Below are positions 1-6,497 of a stretch of DNA of 14,231 bases, piece by piece (within the stretch, counting starts at the first letter, position 1; every line of letters begins with the position of its first letter). This DNA comes from Planctomycetota bacterium. GTDB taxonomy: Bacteria; Planctomycetota; UBA1135; GCA-002686595. The notes under the pieces were generated by a model that was not told the DNA's origin, did no database searches, and was given only the letters and a program-made list of their open reading frames with translations. The translations under genes were made by a program, and so were the position numbers. The stretch is taken from positions 1-14,231 of the forward strand of contig JAPKBY010000012.1 of assembly GCA_028823185.1 (NCBI GenBank), read 5' to 3'.

Positions 1-105
1 ACAGACATGATCAAGATGCTGAAGGGTCAGTACAACCGACTCAGGCAAGAGAACATCACTAAGGACCTCCTCGACATCGTCGGTGGATCCGAAGCGCTCC
101 GATAA
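1..105 (+). CDS. atpG: ATP synthase F1 gamma subunit, C-terminal end (partial)
   Basis: Frame 1 is open from the window edge and gives 34 residues before a TAA stop. The tail has the pattern YNRLRQENITKDLLDIVGG, which is the conserved C-terminal helix of the F1 gamma subunit (families usually read YNRxRQxxITxELxEIVxGA). Gamma is the central stalk that rotates inside the alpha3-beta3 ring and couples proton flow to ATP synthesis. The assignment is supported by the position just ahead of atpD and atpC, the standard atpG-atpD-atpC order. Only the end of the gene is here, so nothing can be said about its start or promoter. Confidence 0.93.
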   Translation, partial: TDMIKMLKGQYNRLRQENITKDLLDIVGGSEALR

Positions 106-119
106 CGAGCTCTATTTTT
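96..119 (+). terminator. Weak hairpin plus T-run after atpG
   Basis: GCTC (96-99) can pair with GAGC (107-110) around a 7-base loop that includes the atpG stop codon. It is followed by TCTATTTTT (111-119). The stem is only 4 bp, extendable by 2 bp past a mismatch, so this would be at most an attenuator inside the atp operon. It may be chance. Confidence 0.2.
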
Positions 120-121
120 AA

Positions 122-140
122 GACCACGACCACGACCACG
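122..140. repeat. Short tandem hexamer, about three copies of GACCAC
   Basis: The atpG-atpD gap contains three perfect head-to-tail copies of GACCAC followed by a final G. It lies 36 bases upstream of the atpD start. It is visible directly in the sequence. Such a short array could vary in copy number by slippage, but no function can be assigned. Confidence 0.6.
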
Positions 141-175
141 AAACGCGAACCCGCTCTCGTAACCCCCGCCAAGCT

Positions 176-1615
176 ATGAACGCCACTCAAACAGGCTCAA
201 TAACCCAGATCTTCGGCCCCGTCGTCGACGTGCGCTTTCCGACCGGCTCCCTTCCGCCGATCTTCAACGCGCTCAAGGTGACTGACGAGTCAGCAGGCAT
301 CGAGCTAACCCTCGAAGTCTCTCAACACCTTGGGAATGACATCGCGCGCTGCGTTGCCATGTCTTCAACTGACGGCTGCCGCCGCGGGATGGAGACTGTC
401 GACACTGGAGACGCCATCAACGTCCCCGTTGGCGAGCAGACCAAAGGGAGAATCTTCAACCTCTTGGGTAAGCCGCTCGACACGGTGACGAAGGGTGAGA
501 TGGAGATCGGCAAGACTTGGCCCATCCACCGCCCTGCTCCGGCCTATGAGAACCAAGAGGCGATCAGTGAGGTCTTCGAGACAGGCATCAAGGTCGTCGA
601 CCTCCTCTGCCCCTTCGCGAAGGGGGGCAAGATCGGCCTCTTCGGTGGTGCTGGCGTTGGCAAGACGGTGCTCATCCAGGAGCTGATCCGAATCACCGCC
701 GTTGAGAAGGGAGGCTTCAGCGTCTTCTGCGGCGTCGGAGAACGAACCCGTGAGGGCAATGACCTCTGGCTCGAGATGACAGAGGCTACCTATAAGACAC
801 CCGACGGCAGCGAGGCTAGCGTGATTGATAACGCCGTCCTCGTCTTCGGGCAGATGAACGAGCCGCCGGGAGCGCGACTTCGCGTCGCGCTCAGTGGCCT
901 GACGATGGCTGAGTACTTCCGTGATGAGAAGGGCCAAGACGTCCTCCTCTTCGTCGACAACATCTTCCGCTTCGTTCAGGCTGGCTCTGAGGTCTCTGCG
1001 CTGCTCGGTCGTATGCCTTCGGCCGTGGGCTATCAGCCCACCATGGCCAGCGAGATGGGTGCACTCCAGGAGCGCATCACCTCGACAAAGGACGGCTCAG
1101 TGACATCGATGCAGGCCGTCTACGTGCCTGCTGATGACATCACAGACCCCGCTCCTGTGGCGACCTTCGCTCACCTTGACTCGACGATCATCTTGGACCG
1201 CGCTATCTCCGAGCTTGGGATCTACCCGGCTGTTGACCCGCTCAAGTCGACCTCTCGCATGCTCGACCCCCAGGTCGTCGGTGAGGAGCACTACGCTGTC
1301 GCCCGTGAGGCACAGCAGATCCTTCAGCGCTACAACGACCTGAAGGACATCATCGCCATCCTCGGCGTCGAGGAGCTCGCAGAAGAGGACCGTCAGGTCG
1401 TCGCGCGCGCCCGACGCATGCAGCGTTTCCTCGCGCAGCCCTTCTTTGTGGCTGAGCAATTCACAGGTACACCGGGCCTCTTTGTCCCGCGTGAAGAGAC
1501 CGTGCGCTCCTTCAAGGAGATCATCGAGGGGCTTCATGACGATCTCCCCGAGCAGGCCTTCTACATGGTCGGCGGCATCGATGATGTCGTCGCGCGAGCC
1601 AAGGAAATGGCCTGA
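176..1615 (+). CDS. atpD: ATP synthase F1 beta subunit (catalytic)
   Basis: This 479-residue protein carries the catalytic nucleotide sites of F1Fo ATP synthase on the cytoplasmic face of the membrane. The family length is about 460-480, so it is complete. Visible features are the N-terminal beta-barrel segment (ITQIFGPVVDVRF, 9-21), the Walker A loop GGAGVGKT (157-164), the GERTREGNDLW segment with the catalytic glutamate at 189, the Walker B strand ending in Asp261 (VLLFVDNIFRF), and the adenine-pocket Tyr350 in YPAVDPL. The regulatory DELSEED motif appears as EELAEED (399-405), a mild variant. The ATG at 176 matches the usual family N-terminus, although no clear Shine-Dalgarno sequence precedes it. 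It follows atpG by 70 bases and precedes atpC by 3 bases, so it is probably co-transcribed with both. Confidence 0.98.
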   Translation: MNATQTGSITQIFGPVVDVRFPTGSLPPIFNALKVTDESAGIELTLEVSQHLGNDIARCVAMSSTDGCRRGMETVDTGDAINVPVGEQTKGRIFNLLGKPLDTVTKGEMEIGKTWPIHRPAPAYENQEAISEVFETGIKVVDLLCPFAKGGKIGLFGGAGVGKTVLIQELIRITAVEKGGFSVFCGVGERTREGNDLWLEMTEATYKTPDGSEASVIDNAVLVFGQMNEPPGARLRVALSGLTMAEYFRDEKGQDVLLFVDNIFRFVQAGSEVSALLGRMPSAVGYQPTMASEMGALQERITSTKDGSVTSMQAVYVPADDITDPAPVATFAHLDSTIILDRAISELGIYPAVDPLKSTSRMLDPQVVGEEHYAVAREAQQILQRYNDLKDIIAILGVEELAEEDRQVVARARRMQRFLAQPFFVAEQFTGTPGLFVPREETVRSFKEIIEGLHDDLPEQAFYMVGGIDDVVARAKEMA

Positions 1616-1618
1616 TCG

Positions 1619-2041
1619 ATGGCCGGTCTCACACTTCGAATCATCACGCCTGATCGCGTCGTCCTAGATGAGGTCGTGGACTCAGTCCGCGTTCCCGCAT
1701 CGGATGGCAGCATGGGGATCTTCCCTAAGCACGCTGGGGCGGTGACCACTCTGGACGCAGGTGAGCTGCGCTACGCAGCCGCAGGCGGCGAATTGAGCAT
1801 CTTCGTCTCAGGCGGCTTTGCTGAGGTTCGCGGTGACACCGTTCGTGTGCTCACATCTGCGGGCGAGGCGCCCACAGAGATTGACGAGGAGCGCGCCAAA
1901 GCGGCTGAGAAGAGGGCGCGTGAGCGCCTCGCGATGACTCGAGAGGATGTTAAGAGAGACGCAGTTGATACGGCTCGAGCCCGAGCCTCTCTGCAGCGTG
2001 CAATGGCACGCATTCAAATGCACAGCCGCCACTCCAGTTGA
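1619..2041 (+). CDS. atpC: ATP synthase F1 epsilon subunit
   Basis: This 140-residue protein is the epsilon subunit of the rotor stalk, which contacts gamma and the c-ring and can inhibit ATP hydrolysis. The N-terminal beta-sandwich is recognisable from LRIITPDRVVLDEVVDSV and from GSMGIFPKHAG (30-40), matching the family pattern GxxGILPxHxP. The C-terminal third (about 88-135) is rich in Glu, Arg and Ala, as expected for the two regulatory helices. The ATG is 3 bases after the atpD stop. A weak AAGGA lies 13 bases upstream, within atpD. This is the normal last gene of the ATP synthase operon. Confidence 0.95.
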   Translation: MAGLTLRIITPDRVVLDEVVDSVRVPASDGSMGIFPKHAGAVTTLDAGELRYAAAGGELSIFVSGGFAEVRGDTVRVLTSAGEAPTEIDEERAKAAEKRARERLAMTREDVKRDAVDTARARASLQRAMARIQMHSRHSS

Positions 2042-2045
2042 AGTC

Positions 2046-2061
2046 TCCCTCGGAAGAGGGA
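2046..2061 (+). terminator. GNRA-loop hairpin at the end of the atp operon
   Basis: TCCCTC (2046-2051) pairs perfectly with GAGGGA (2056-2061) around a GGAA tetraloop, 4 bases after the atpC stop. There is no T-run behind it, so it is not a classical intrinsic terminator. It may act as a 3'-end stabilising hairpin or a weak terminator. The remaining bases up to aspS (2062-2150) show no other recognisable element. Confidence 0.35.
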
Positions 2062-2150
2062 TACGGCGCTACTGTTAGGCCTCAGGCTTGGCATGATGTG
2101 CGACTGATGTCTGACCAAGAAACGAGCGTTGAGATCGTGAGGACCTCCTT

Positions 2151-3986
2151 ATGAGCCTCGGAGAAGGATGGCAAAGGACCCACACTTGTGGAGACCTGCG
2201 CTCAGAGCATGCCGGTGAATCCGTCACCCTGAACGGCTGGGTCGCTGCCAGGCGCGACCATGGCGGTATCTATTTTGTTGATCTCCGGGATCGCTACGGT
2301 TTGACGCAGGTCGTCCTCTCTGAAGAGGTCGTGGGAGAGCTCAAGCTCGCACCCGAGGATGTCCTCTGTGTTCGCGGTGAAGTTCGCTTGCGTGAAGAGA
2401 GGAACATCAATCCGAACCGTGAGACTGGAGAGGTCGAAGTCTTGGCCACCTCAGTCGAGGTTCTCTCAGAGAGCAAGCTGCCGCCCTTTGAGATCATCGA
2501 TGATCTAGACACAGGGGTTGAGCTGCGATTGAAGTATCGCTTCCTCGACCTCAGGAGAGCTCCGCTCCAGAAGAACCTCATTCACCGCTCACGCTTCATC
2601 AATGCGATGCGTCGCGCCTTTGAAGCCCAAGACTTCGCAGAGGTGGAGACCCCGATCTTGACGAAGGCGACACCGGAGGGCGCGCGGGATTACCTCGTGC
2701 CGAGCCGAGTCCGCCCGGGTGAGTTCTACGCTCTCCCGCAGTCACCCCAGATTTTCAAGCAGCTCTTGATGGTCTCTGGCCTCGACCGCTACTTCCAAGT
2801 CGCGCGCTGTTTCAGAGACGAAGACCTGCGCGCTGACAGGCAGCCCGAGTTCACGCAGCTCGACATGGAGATGTCTTTCGTCGAAGAGGATGACATCTTC
2901 CAGGTTTGGGAGAAGGTGTTGGTAGAGACCTTCGCTGACGCGATGGACACGGAGGTGAAGACTCCGATCACTCGCATGCGCTACTCCGAGGCTATGGAGC
3001 GCTTCGGTTTGGACAAGCCGGACCTGCGCTTCGGGATGGAGCTCGTCGCTCTCGATGATTGGGCGCGTGCATGTGACTTTGGAGTCTTCTCTGGCGCCGT
3101 TGAAGCAGGAGGGAGAGTGATGGGGATCACCGTCGAAGGCGGCACCTCGCTCTCTCGCAAAGAGATCACCGCTCTGGAAGAGGTCGTCAAGACCTACGGA
3201 GCTAAAGGCCTCGCGTTTTGGAAGCCCGCCGCTGACGGTGGAACCGGTCCGCTCGCACGCTTCGTCGGGGAAGAGAAGGCCGCTGGGCTCATGGAGCTCA
3301 TGGGGGCGAAAGAGGGCGACCTTTGCCTCTTTGTCGCTGATTCGCGTGAGCGTGTGGTTCAGCGCTCTCTCGGCGAGCTTAGAGTCCATCTCGGTAAGGC
3401 CCTCAAGCTGACGGACGCTGCAGAATTTTGCTTCCTCTGGGTGACTCATTTCCCGCTCTTTGATTGGGATGATGAGGCGGGGCGATGGTTCTCCACTCAC
3501 CACCCATTCACTGCGCCGGAAGACTGGGATCTCGGTGGGGGAGGCTTTGATCTCAATGATCCGAAGAGTCCCATCGGCGATCAGATGAGTCGTTCTTATG
3601 ACCTCGTTATGAATGGCTGGGAGCTCGGCTCTGGATCGATACGAATCCATCGCTCTGATGTTCAACAGCGAGTCTTTGAGGTGCTCGGAATAGGTGAAGA
3701 GGAGCAGCGACAGAAGTTCGGCTTCCTCATCGACGCCCTCGGTTATGGCGCTCCGCCGCACGGTGGCTTCGCGGTCGGGCTAGATCGCCTGGTCGCTTTG
3801 ACGCTCGGGATGGATAACATCCGTGACGTGATCGCCTTCCCGAAGACGGCCTCAGCCGCTGACTTGATGTGCGATGCACCCTCTACGGTTGAAGACTACC
3901 AGCTCAATGACGTCCACATCGCGCTCTCCCCTAGGGCTAAAGCTGCGCTGGACTCTTCTGAGAGCGATTCAGAGGCGAAAGCGTGA
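2151..3986 (+). CDS. aspS: Aspartate--tRNA ligase (bacterial type)
   Basis: This 611-residue class II synthetase charges tRNA-Asp with aspartate. Visible domains are the N-terminal OB-fold anticodon domain (about 10-105, with GWVAARRDHGGIYF), the class II catalytic core (TKATPEGARDYLVPSR near 171-186; motif 2 FRDEDLRADRQPEFTQLD at 221-238; motif 3 with GLDRL at 543-547 and RDVIAFPKT after it) and a bacterial insertion (GAD) domain at about 295-425. Length is near the bacterial norm of about 590. The start is supported by TGAGGA (2138-2143), with GAGG ending 8 bases before ATG. The discrimination markers are mixed: His37 resembles the histidine reported in non-discriminating enzymes, while Arg84 stands where those have glycine. 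It lies between the atp operon and infC, the slot thrS often fills. Confidence 0.97.
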   Translation: MSLGEGWQRTHTCGDLRSEHAGESVTLNGWVAARRDHGGIYFVDLRDRYGLTQVVLSEEVVGELKLAPEDVLCVRGEVRLREERNINPNRETGEVEVLATSVEVLSESKLPPFEIIDDLDTGVELRLKYRFLDLRRAPLQKNLIHRSRFINAMRRAFEAQDFAEVETPILTKATPEGARDYLVPSRVRPGEFYALPQSPQIFKQLLMVSGLDRYFQVARCFRDEDLRADRQPEFTQLDMEMSFVEEDDIFQVWEKVLVETFADAMDTEVKTPITRMRYSEAMERFGLDKPDLRFGMELVALDDWARACDFGVFSGAVEAGGRVMGITVEGGTSLSRKEITALEEVVKTYGAKGLAFWKPAADGGTGPLARFVGEEKAAGLMELMGAKEGDLCLFVADSRERVVQRSLGELRVHLGKALKLTDAAEFCFLWVTHFPLFDWDDEAGRWFSTHHPFTAPEDWDLGGGGFDLNDPKSPIGDQMSRSYDLVMNGWELGSGSIRIHRSDVQQRVFEVLGIGEEEQRQKFGFLIDALGYGAPPHGGFAVGLDRLVALTLGMDNIRDVIAFPKTASAADLMCDAPSTVEDYQLNDVHIALSPRAKAALDSSESDSEAKA

Positions 3987-4031
3987 GCGACTCTCGCTCT
4001 AATTCGGTCGCTTTGTTCTCCTCCAGAGGGG

Positions 4032-4044
4032 CAGCCATCGGCTG
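4032..4044 (+). terminator. Small hairpin with short T-run after aspS
   Basis: CAGCC (4032-4036) pairs with GGCTG (4040-4044) around a 3-base loop and is followed by TTTC. The 5-bp stem and three T residues make it a marginal terminator at best. It lies 45 bases after the aspS stop. Confidence 0.2.
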
Positions 4045-4153
4045 TTTCGATCTTGACCAAAACTCACCGGTGGCGGGTTTCCGCTTCTCGGCATACTCTG
4101 ACTCTTCCTCGTGCGGCCAGATGGCGGCGTGGTTGAACATTCGAATCTCATCG

Positions 4154-4173
4154 GGGCATACGAGCCCAAGGAG
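4154..4173 (+). promoter_or_regulatory. infC ribosome-binding site with adjoining hairpin
   Basis: AAGGAG (4168-4173) is a strong Shine-Dalgarno sequence 4 bases before the infC GTG start. Directly upstream, GGGC (4154-4157) can pair with GCCC (4164-4167) around a 6-base loop, ending exactly where the AAGGAG begins. The short spacing and abutting stem could modulate initiation of infC, which is often autoregulated at the translational level in other bacteria. The regulatory role is inference. Confidence 0.4.
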
Positions 4174-4177
4174 CTAA

Positions 4178-4699
4178 GTGGCAGCGCAAGAATATCGCCG
4201 TAACCGGCAAATCCGAGTTCGCGAAGTGCGACTCATCGATCATAACGGAGATCAACTAGGCATCGTCTCAACGGATGATGCTAGGCGCCGAGCACAGGAC
4301 GCAGGTATGGACCTCGTCGAGGTCTCGCCGACAGCGCGACCGCCGGTATGCCGCATCTTGGACTTCGGTAAATTCAGGTACGAGCAGCGGAAACGCGAGC
4401 GCGGTACGGACAAGAAGAAGGCCTCTTCTGTCATGAAGGAGCTCCGAGTCCGCCCTGCGATTGATAAGCATGACCTCGGCTATCGTCTCGTTCAGGGGCG
4501 TCGCTTCTTGGAGGCAGGGCACAAGGTTCAGGTCGTCTGCATCTTCCGTGGGCGTCAGATGGCGCACCCGGAGCACGGTGAGAACGTCATGAAGCAAGTC
4601 GTTGAGACCTTGGGGGATATCTGCAAGGTGGAAGCGCGTCCGCGCATGATGGGCAGGCGCATGACCATGATGCTTACGCCGACCATGAAGCCCGCTTGA
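4178..4699 (+). CDS. infC: Translation initiation factor IF-3
   Basis: This 173-residue protein binds the 30S subunit, prevents premature 50S joining and checks the initiator tRNA and start codon. The family length is about 170-180. The N-terminal domain (about 10-75) ends in the diagnostic signature RILDFGKFRYEQRK (59-72), preceded by DLVEVSPTARPPVC. A basic linker (about 71-85) leads to the C-terminal domain with FRGRQMAH (123-130). The start is GTG. An in-frame TAA occupies the three bases just before it, so no longer form is possible, and AAGGAG precedes it. E. coli uses the rare AUU start for autoregulation; here the start is GTG. It heads the infC-rpmI-rplT-pheST cluster. Confidence 0.97.
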   Translation: MAAQEYRRNRQIRVREVRLIDHNGDQLGIVSTDDARRRAQDAGMDLVEVSPTARPPVCRILDFGKFRYEQRKRERGTDKKKASSVMKELRVRPAIDKHDLGYRLVQGRRFLEAGHKVQVVCIFRGRQMAHPEHGENVMKQVVETLGDICKVEARPRMMGRRMTMMLTPTMKPA

Positions 4700-4879
4700 G
4701 GGGCTCAGAGCGAATTTTATCGCTGAAATAGGCCCCTAGGCTTGGCCGAAGGGGCTGCTGACGGTATCTTCTTCGCCTCGAAGTCCGGGGAAGCCCGGCT
4801 CCCGTAAGCGGTGGCGGCGTGCCAGCGACCGGGGTCCGCTCCGATCCGCCTTTTGGCGGTGACACTAGGAGACATTGTT
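4700..4879 (+). promoter_or_regulatory. Hairpin-rich infC-rpmI leader, candidate r-protein operator
   Basis: This 180-base gap contains a run of perfect short stems: 4709-4713 with 4720-4724; 4732-4737 with 4750-4755 (with an inner GGC/GCC); 4771-4775 with 4779-4783; 4785-4789 with 4794-4798; and CCGCC (4846-4850) with GGCGG (4855-4859) across TTTT. A second GGCGG at 4813-4817 could compete for the same CCGCC. CTCC (4839-4842) is complementary to GGAG of the rpmI Shine-Dalgarno sequence (4868-4871). In E. coli the L20 translational operator lies at the infC-rpmI junction. That position match is the reason for the proposal, and homology to a known leader family has not been shown. Confidence 0.5.
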
Positions 4880-5077
4880 ATGCCGAAGATGAAATCAAAG
4901 GGCGCGGTGAAGAAGAGATTCCGCGTCTCTAAGAACGGAAAGGTCCGTTGCTCTCGCCCTGCGAGAGGCCACATGCACGCGATCCATAATGGCGATCAGC
5001 GCCGTGGACTCCGCAAAGACATCATCCTGCCCCGCTCCTGGGGTGTTTTGATGCGACGTATGATGGGAGGTGCCTGA
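4880..5077 (+). CDS. rpmI: 50S ribosomal protein L35
   Basis: This 65-residue, very basic protein is a late-binding component of the large ribosomal subunit. The start MPKMKSKGAVKKRFRV matches the family opening MPKxKTxxxxxKRF, and 65 residues is the usual length. An upstream in-frame ATG at 4811 would add 23 residues unlike L35 and is rejected. AGGAG (4867-4871), 8 bases before 4880, supports the shorter start. The second half (GHMHAIHNGDQRRGLRKDII) is more divergent than in model species but keeps the basic RRxLRK core. It is followed after one base by rplT, suggesting translational coupling. Confidence 0.93.
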   Translation: MPKMKSKGAVKKRFRVSKNGKVRCSRPARGHMHAIHNGDQRRGLRKDIILPRSWGVLMRRMMGGA

Positions 5078-5078
5078 G

Positions 5079-5438
5079 ATGGTGCGAGTTACCTACGGCG
5101 CCCCGCGTCACAAGAAGAAAGTTCGCTTCTTCAAGCAGGCGCGCGGATTCCGCGGCGGCCGCTCGAAGCTCTGGCGCACCGTCAGGGAGGCGATGATTCG
5201 CTCATGGGCCTACGCCTTCAGAGATCGTCGTCAGCGTAAGCGTCAATTCCGTCGCCTCTGGATCGTCCGTATCAACGCGGCCGCTCGTATGCGTGGTGTT
5301 AACTACTCGCGCTTCATCGCAGGCCTTAAGAAGTCTGGGATCGAGCTCGATCGCAAGCAGCTCGCGCACATCGCTGTGCACGACCCCGCTGCCTTCGATC
5401 AGCTCGCAGAAGCCGCCAAGGCCGCGCTGGCCGCTTAG
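5079..5438 (+). CDS. rplT: 50S ribosomal protein L20
   Basis: This 119-residue protein binds 23S rRNA early in 50S assembly and in several bacteria represses its own operon. The family length is about 117-120. Visible signatures are the N-terminal basic tail (MVRVTYGAPRHKKKVRFFKQARGFRGGRS), the segment AYAFRDRRQRKRQFRRLW, the motif RINAAARMRGVNYSRFI, and the C-terminal LDRKQLAHIAVHDPAAF. The ATG at 5079 is chosen over the GTG at 5070 because MVRV matches the family N-terminus and GGGAGG (5065-5070) lies 8 bases upstream. It begins one base after the rpmI stop and ends 15 bases before pheS. Confidence 0.96.
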   Translation: MVRVTYGAPRHKKKVRFFKQARGFRGGRSKLWRTVREAMIRSWAYAFRDRRQRKRQFRRLWIVRINAAARMRGVNYSRFIAGLKKSGIELDRKQLAHIAVHDPAAFDQLAEAAKAALAA

Positions 5439-5453
5439 CGCGGGCCACCGCCC

Positions 5454-6497
5454 ATGCGCGAGCGTCTCGAGAGCCTCCGCATTGACGCTCTCCGTCGTGT
5501 CGGAGAAGCTACAGGAGTGGAGGACCTTCGTGCCGTAGAGAAGGACTTTCTCGGCAAGGAGGGCGCGGTCGCTGAGATCTTGGGGCTCATCCCCACGCTC
5601 GCTCCTATGGAGCGTCGTGAGGCGGGGCAAGGTGCGAACCAGCTCAAGACGACGCTGCTTGAGGCCATCGCGGCAGCGAAAGCGGCGCTGGAAGAGGCCG
5701 AGGTCGCTGCACAGCGAGACGCTGGTGGTTTTGATCCGACGCTGCAAGCTGCCGCCGCTAAGCGCGGGGGCTTGCACCCGATCACTCAAGTGCGTCGAGA
5801 TGTCGAGTCCATCTTCACATCGATGGGCTATGAGATCCTTGACGGTCCGGAGGTTGAGCTCGACTACTACAACTTCCAGGCTCTGAACATTCCCGTGGAC
5901 CACCCGAGCCGCGAGATGCAGGACACCTTCTACTGCGATGAGGATCACACGCTCGTGATGCGCACGCAGACATCGCCCGTTCAGATCCGCGCGATGGAGC
6001 GCATGACTCCTCCTTTTCGCGTCATCGTGCCAGGACGCGTCTTTCGAAACGAAGAGCAGGATGCGACCCACGAGCACACCTTCCATCAGATCGAGGGCTT
6101 AGTCGTGGGTGAGGGGATTCAGGTCGGACATCTGACTTGGACCCTGAAGCGCTTCTTGAATGAGCTCTTTGGTCGAGAGCTTGAGGTGCGCTTGCGCCCG
6201 GGCTACTTCCCCTTTGTTGAGCCTGGCTTCGAGCTCGACGTGCGCTGCCCCTTCTGTGAGACCGGCTGTCGAGTCTGTTCGGGCTCCACCTGGGTTGAGT
6301 TTTGCGGCTGCGGTTTGGTTCACCCCAACGTCTTGGCTGCTGGCTTTGGCGAGCGCGAAGACGTCGACCACGAGAAGCTGACAGGCTTCGCCTTCGGGTT
6401 TGGTCTCGATCGGCTCGTGATGCTGCGCTTTGGTATCGATGACATCAGGAATCTGATGGGCGGAGATCTGCGCTTCTTGGAGCAGTTTCCATGCTGA
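5454..6497 (+). CDS. pheS: Phenylalanine--tRNA ligase alpha subunit
   Basis: This 347-residue protein is the catalytic subunit of the alpha2-beta2 phenylalanyl-tRNA synthetase. It has an N-terminal coiled-coil arm (about 1-100, rich in Ala, Glu and Arg), then the class II core: GGLHPITQVRRDVESIF (105-121), DYYNFQALNIPxxHPSR (137-153), motif 2 near PGRVFRNEEQDATHEHTFHQIEG (193-215), YFPFVEPGFELDV (251-263) and motif 3 with GFGLDRLVMLRFGIDDIR (315-332). A CxxC-x3-CxxC knuckle (Cys265, 268, 272, 275) sits in the loop before GCGLVHPNVL. This is a subtype known in various bacteria, probably binding a metal, and is absent from E. coli. No clear Shine-Dalgarno sequence precedes the ATG, suggesting coupling to rplT. 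The last 7 bases overlap pheT. Confidence 0.97.
   Translation: MRERLESLRIDALRRVGEATGVEDLRAVEKDFLGKEGAVAEILGLIPTLAPMERREAGQGANQLKTTLLEAIAAAKAALEEAEVAAQRDAGGFDPTLQAAAAKRGGLHPITQVRRDVESIFTSMGYEILDGPEVELDYYNFQALNIPVDHPSREMQDTFYCDEDHTLVMRTQTSPVQIRAMERMTPPFRVIVPGRVFRNEEQDATHEHTFHQIEGLVVGEGIQVGHLTWTLKRFLNELFGRELEVRLRPGYFPFVEPGFELDVRCPFCETGCRVCSGSTWVEFCGCGLVHPNVLAAGFGEREDVDHEKLTGFAFGFGLDRLVMLRFGIDDIRNLMGGDLRFLEQFPC

Larger units (their letters stand above)
3983..4177 (+). other. Possible 64-codon leader ORF bridging aspS and infC
   Basis: An open frame starts with GTG overlapping the aspS stop (GTGA) and ends with TAA touching the infC GTG start, in the same frame as infC. It encodes a serine-rich peptide (about a quarter Ser) with no motif I recognise. 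About 69% of its third positions are G or C, which is coding-like but not decisive. No separate Shine-Dalgarno sequence is seen, so it would rely on coupling to aspS. It could be a leader peptide for infC or simply an untranslated gap open by chance. If it is not coding, the gap holds the two small hairpins listed separately. Confidence 0.2.

Noticed and set aside
2742..3761. Long minus-strand open frame (339 codons) opposite aspS
   Set aside because: It lies wholly inside aspS, which has full class II motifs. It is an antisense shadow produced by GC-rich codon bias, with no recognisable domain.
4053..4097. Sigma-70-like promoter (TTGACC with CATACT) before infC
   Set aside because: The two boxes are about 33 bases apart, about twice the usual spacing, and no AT-rich -10 lies at the right distance.
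4811..4879. N-terminal extension of rpmI from an upstream ATG
   Set aside because: The added 23 residues do not resemble L35, and the AGGAG sits correctly for the ATG at 4880.
5202..6086. Minus-strand open frame (294 codons) opposite rplT and pheS
   Set aside because: It is antisense to two certain genes and has no motif; it is explained by the codon bias of the sense strand.
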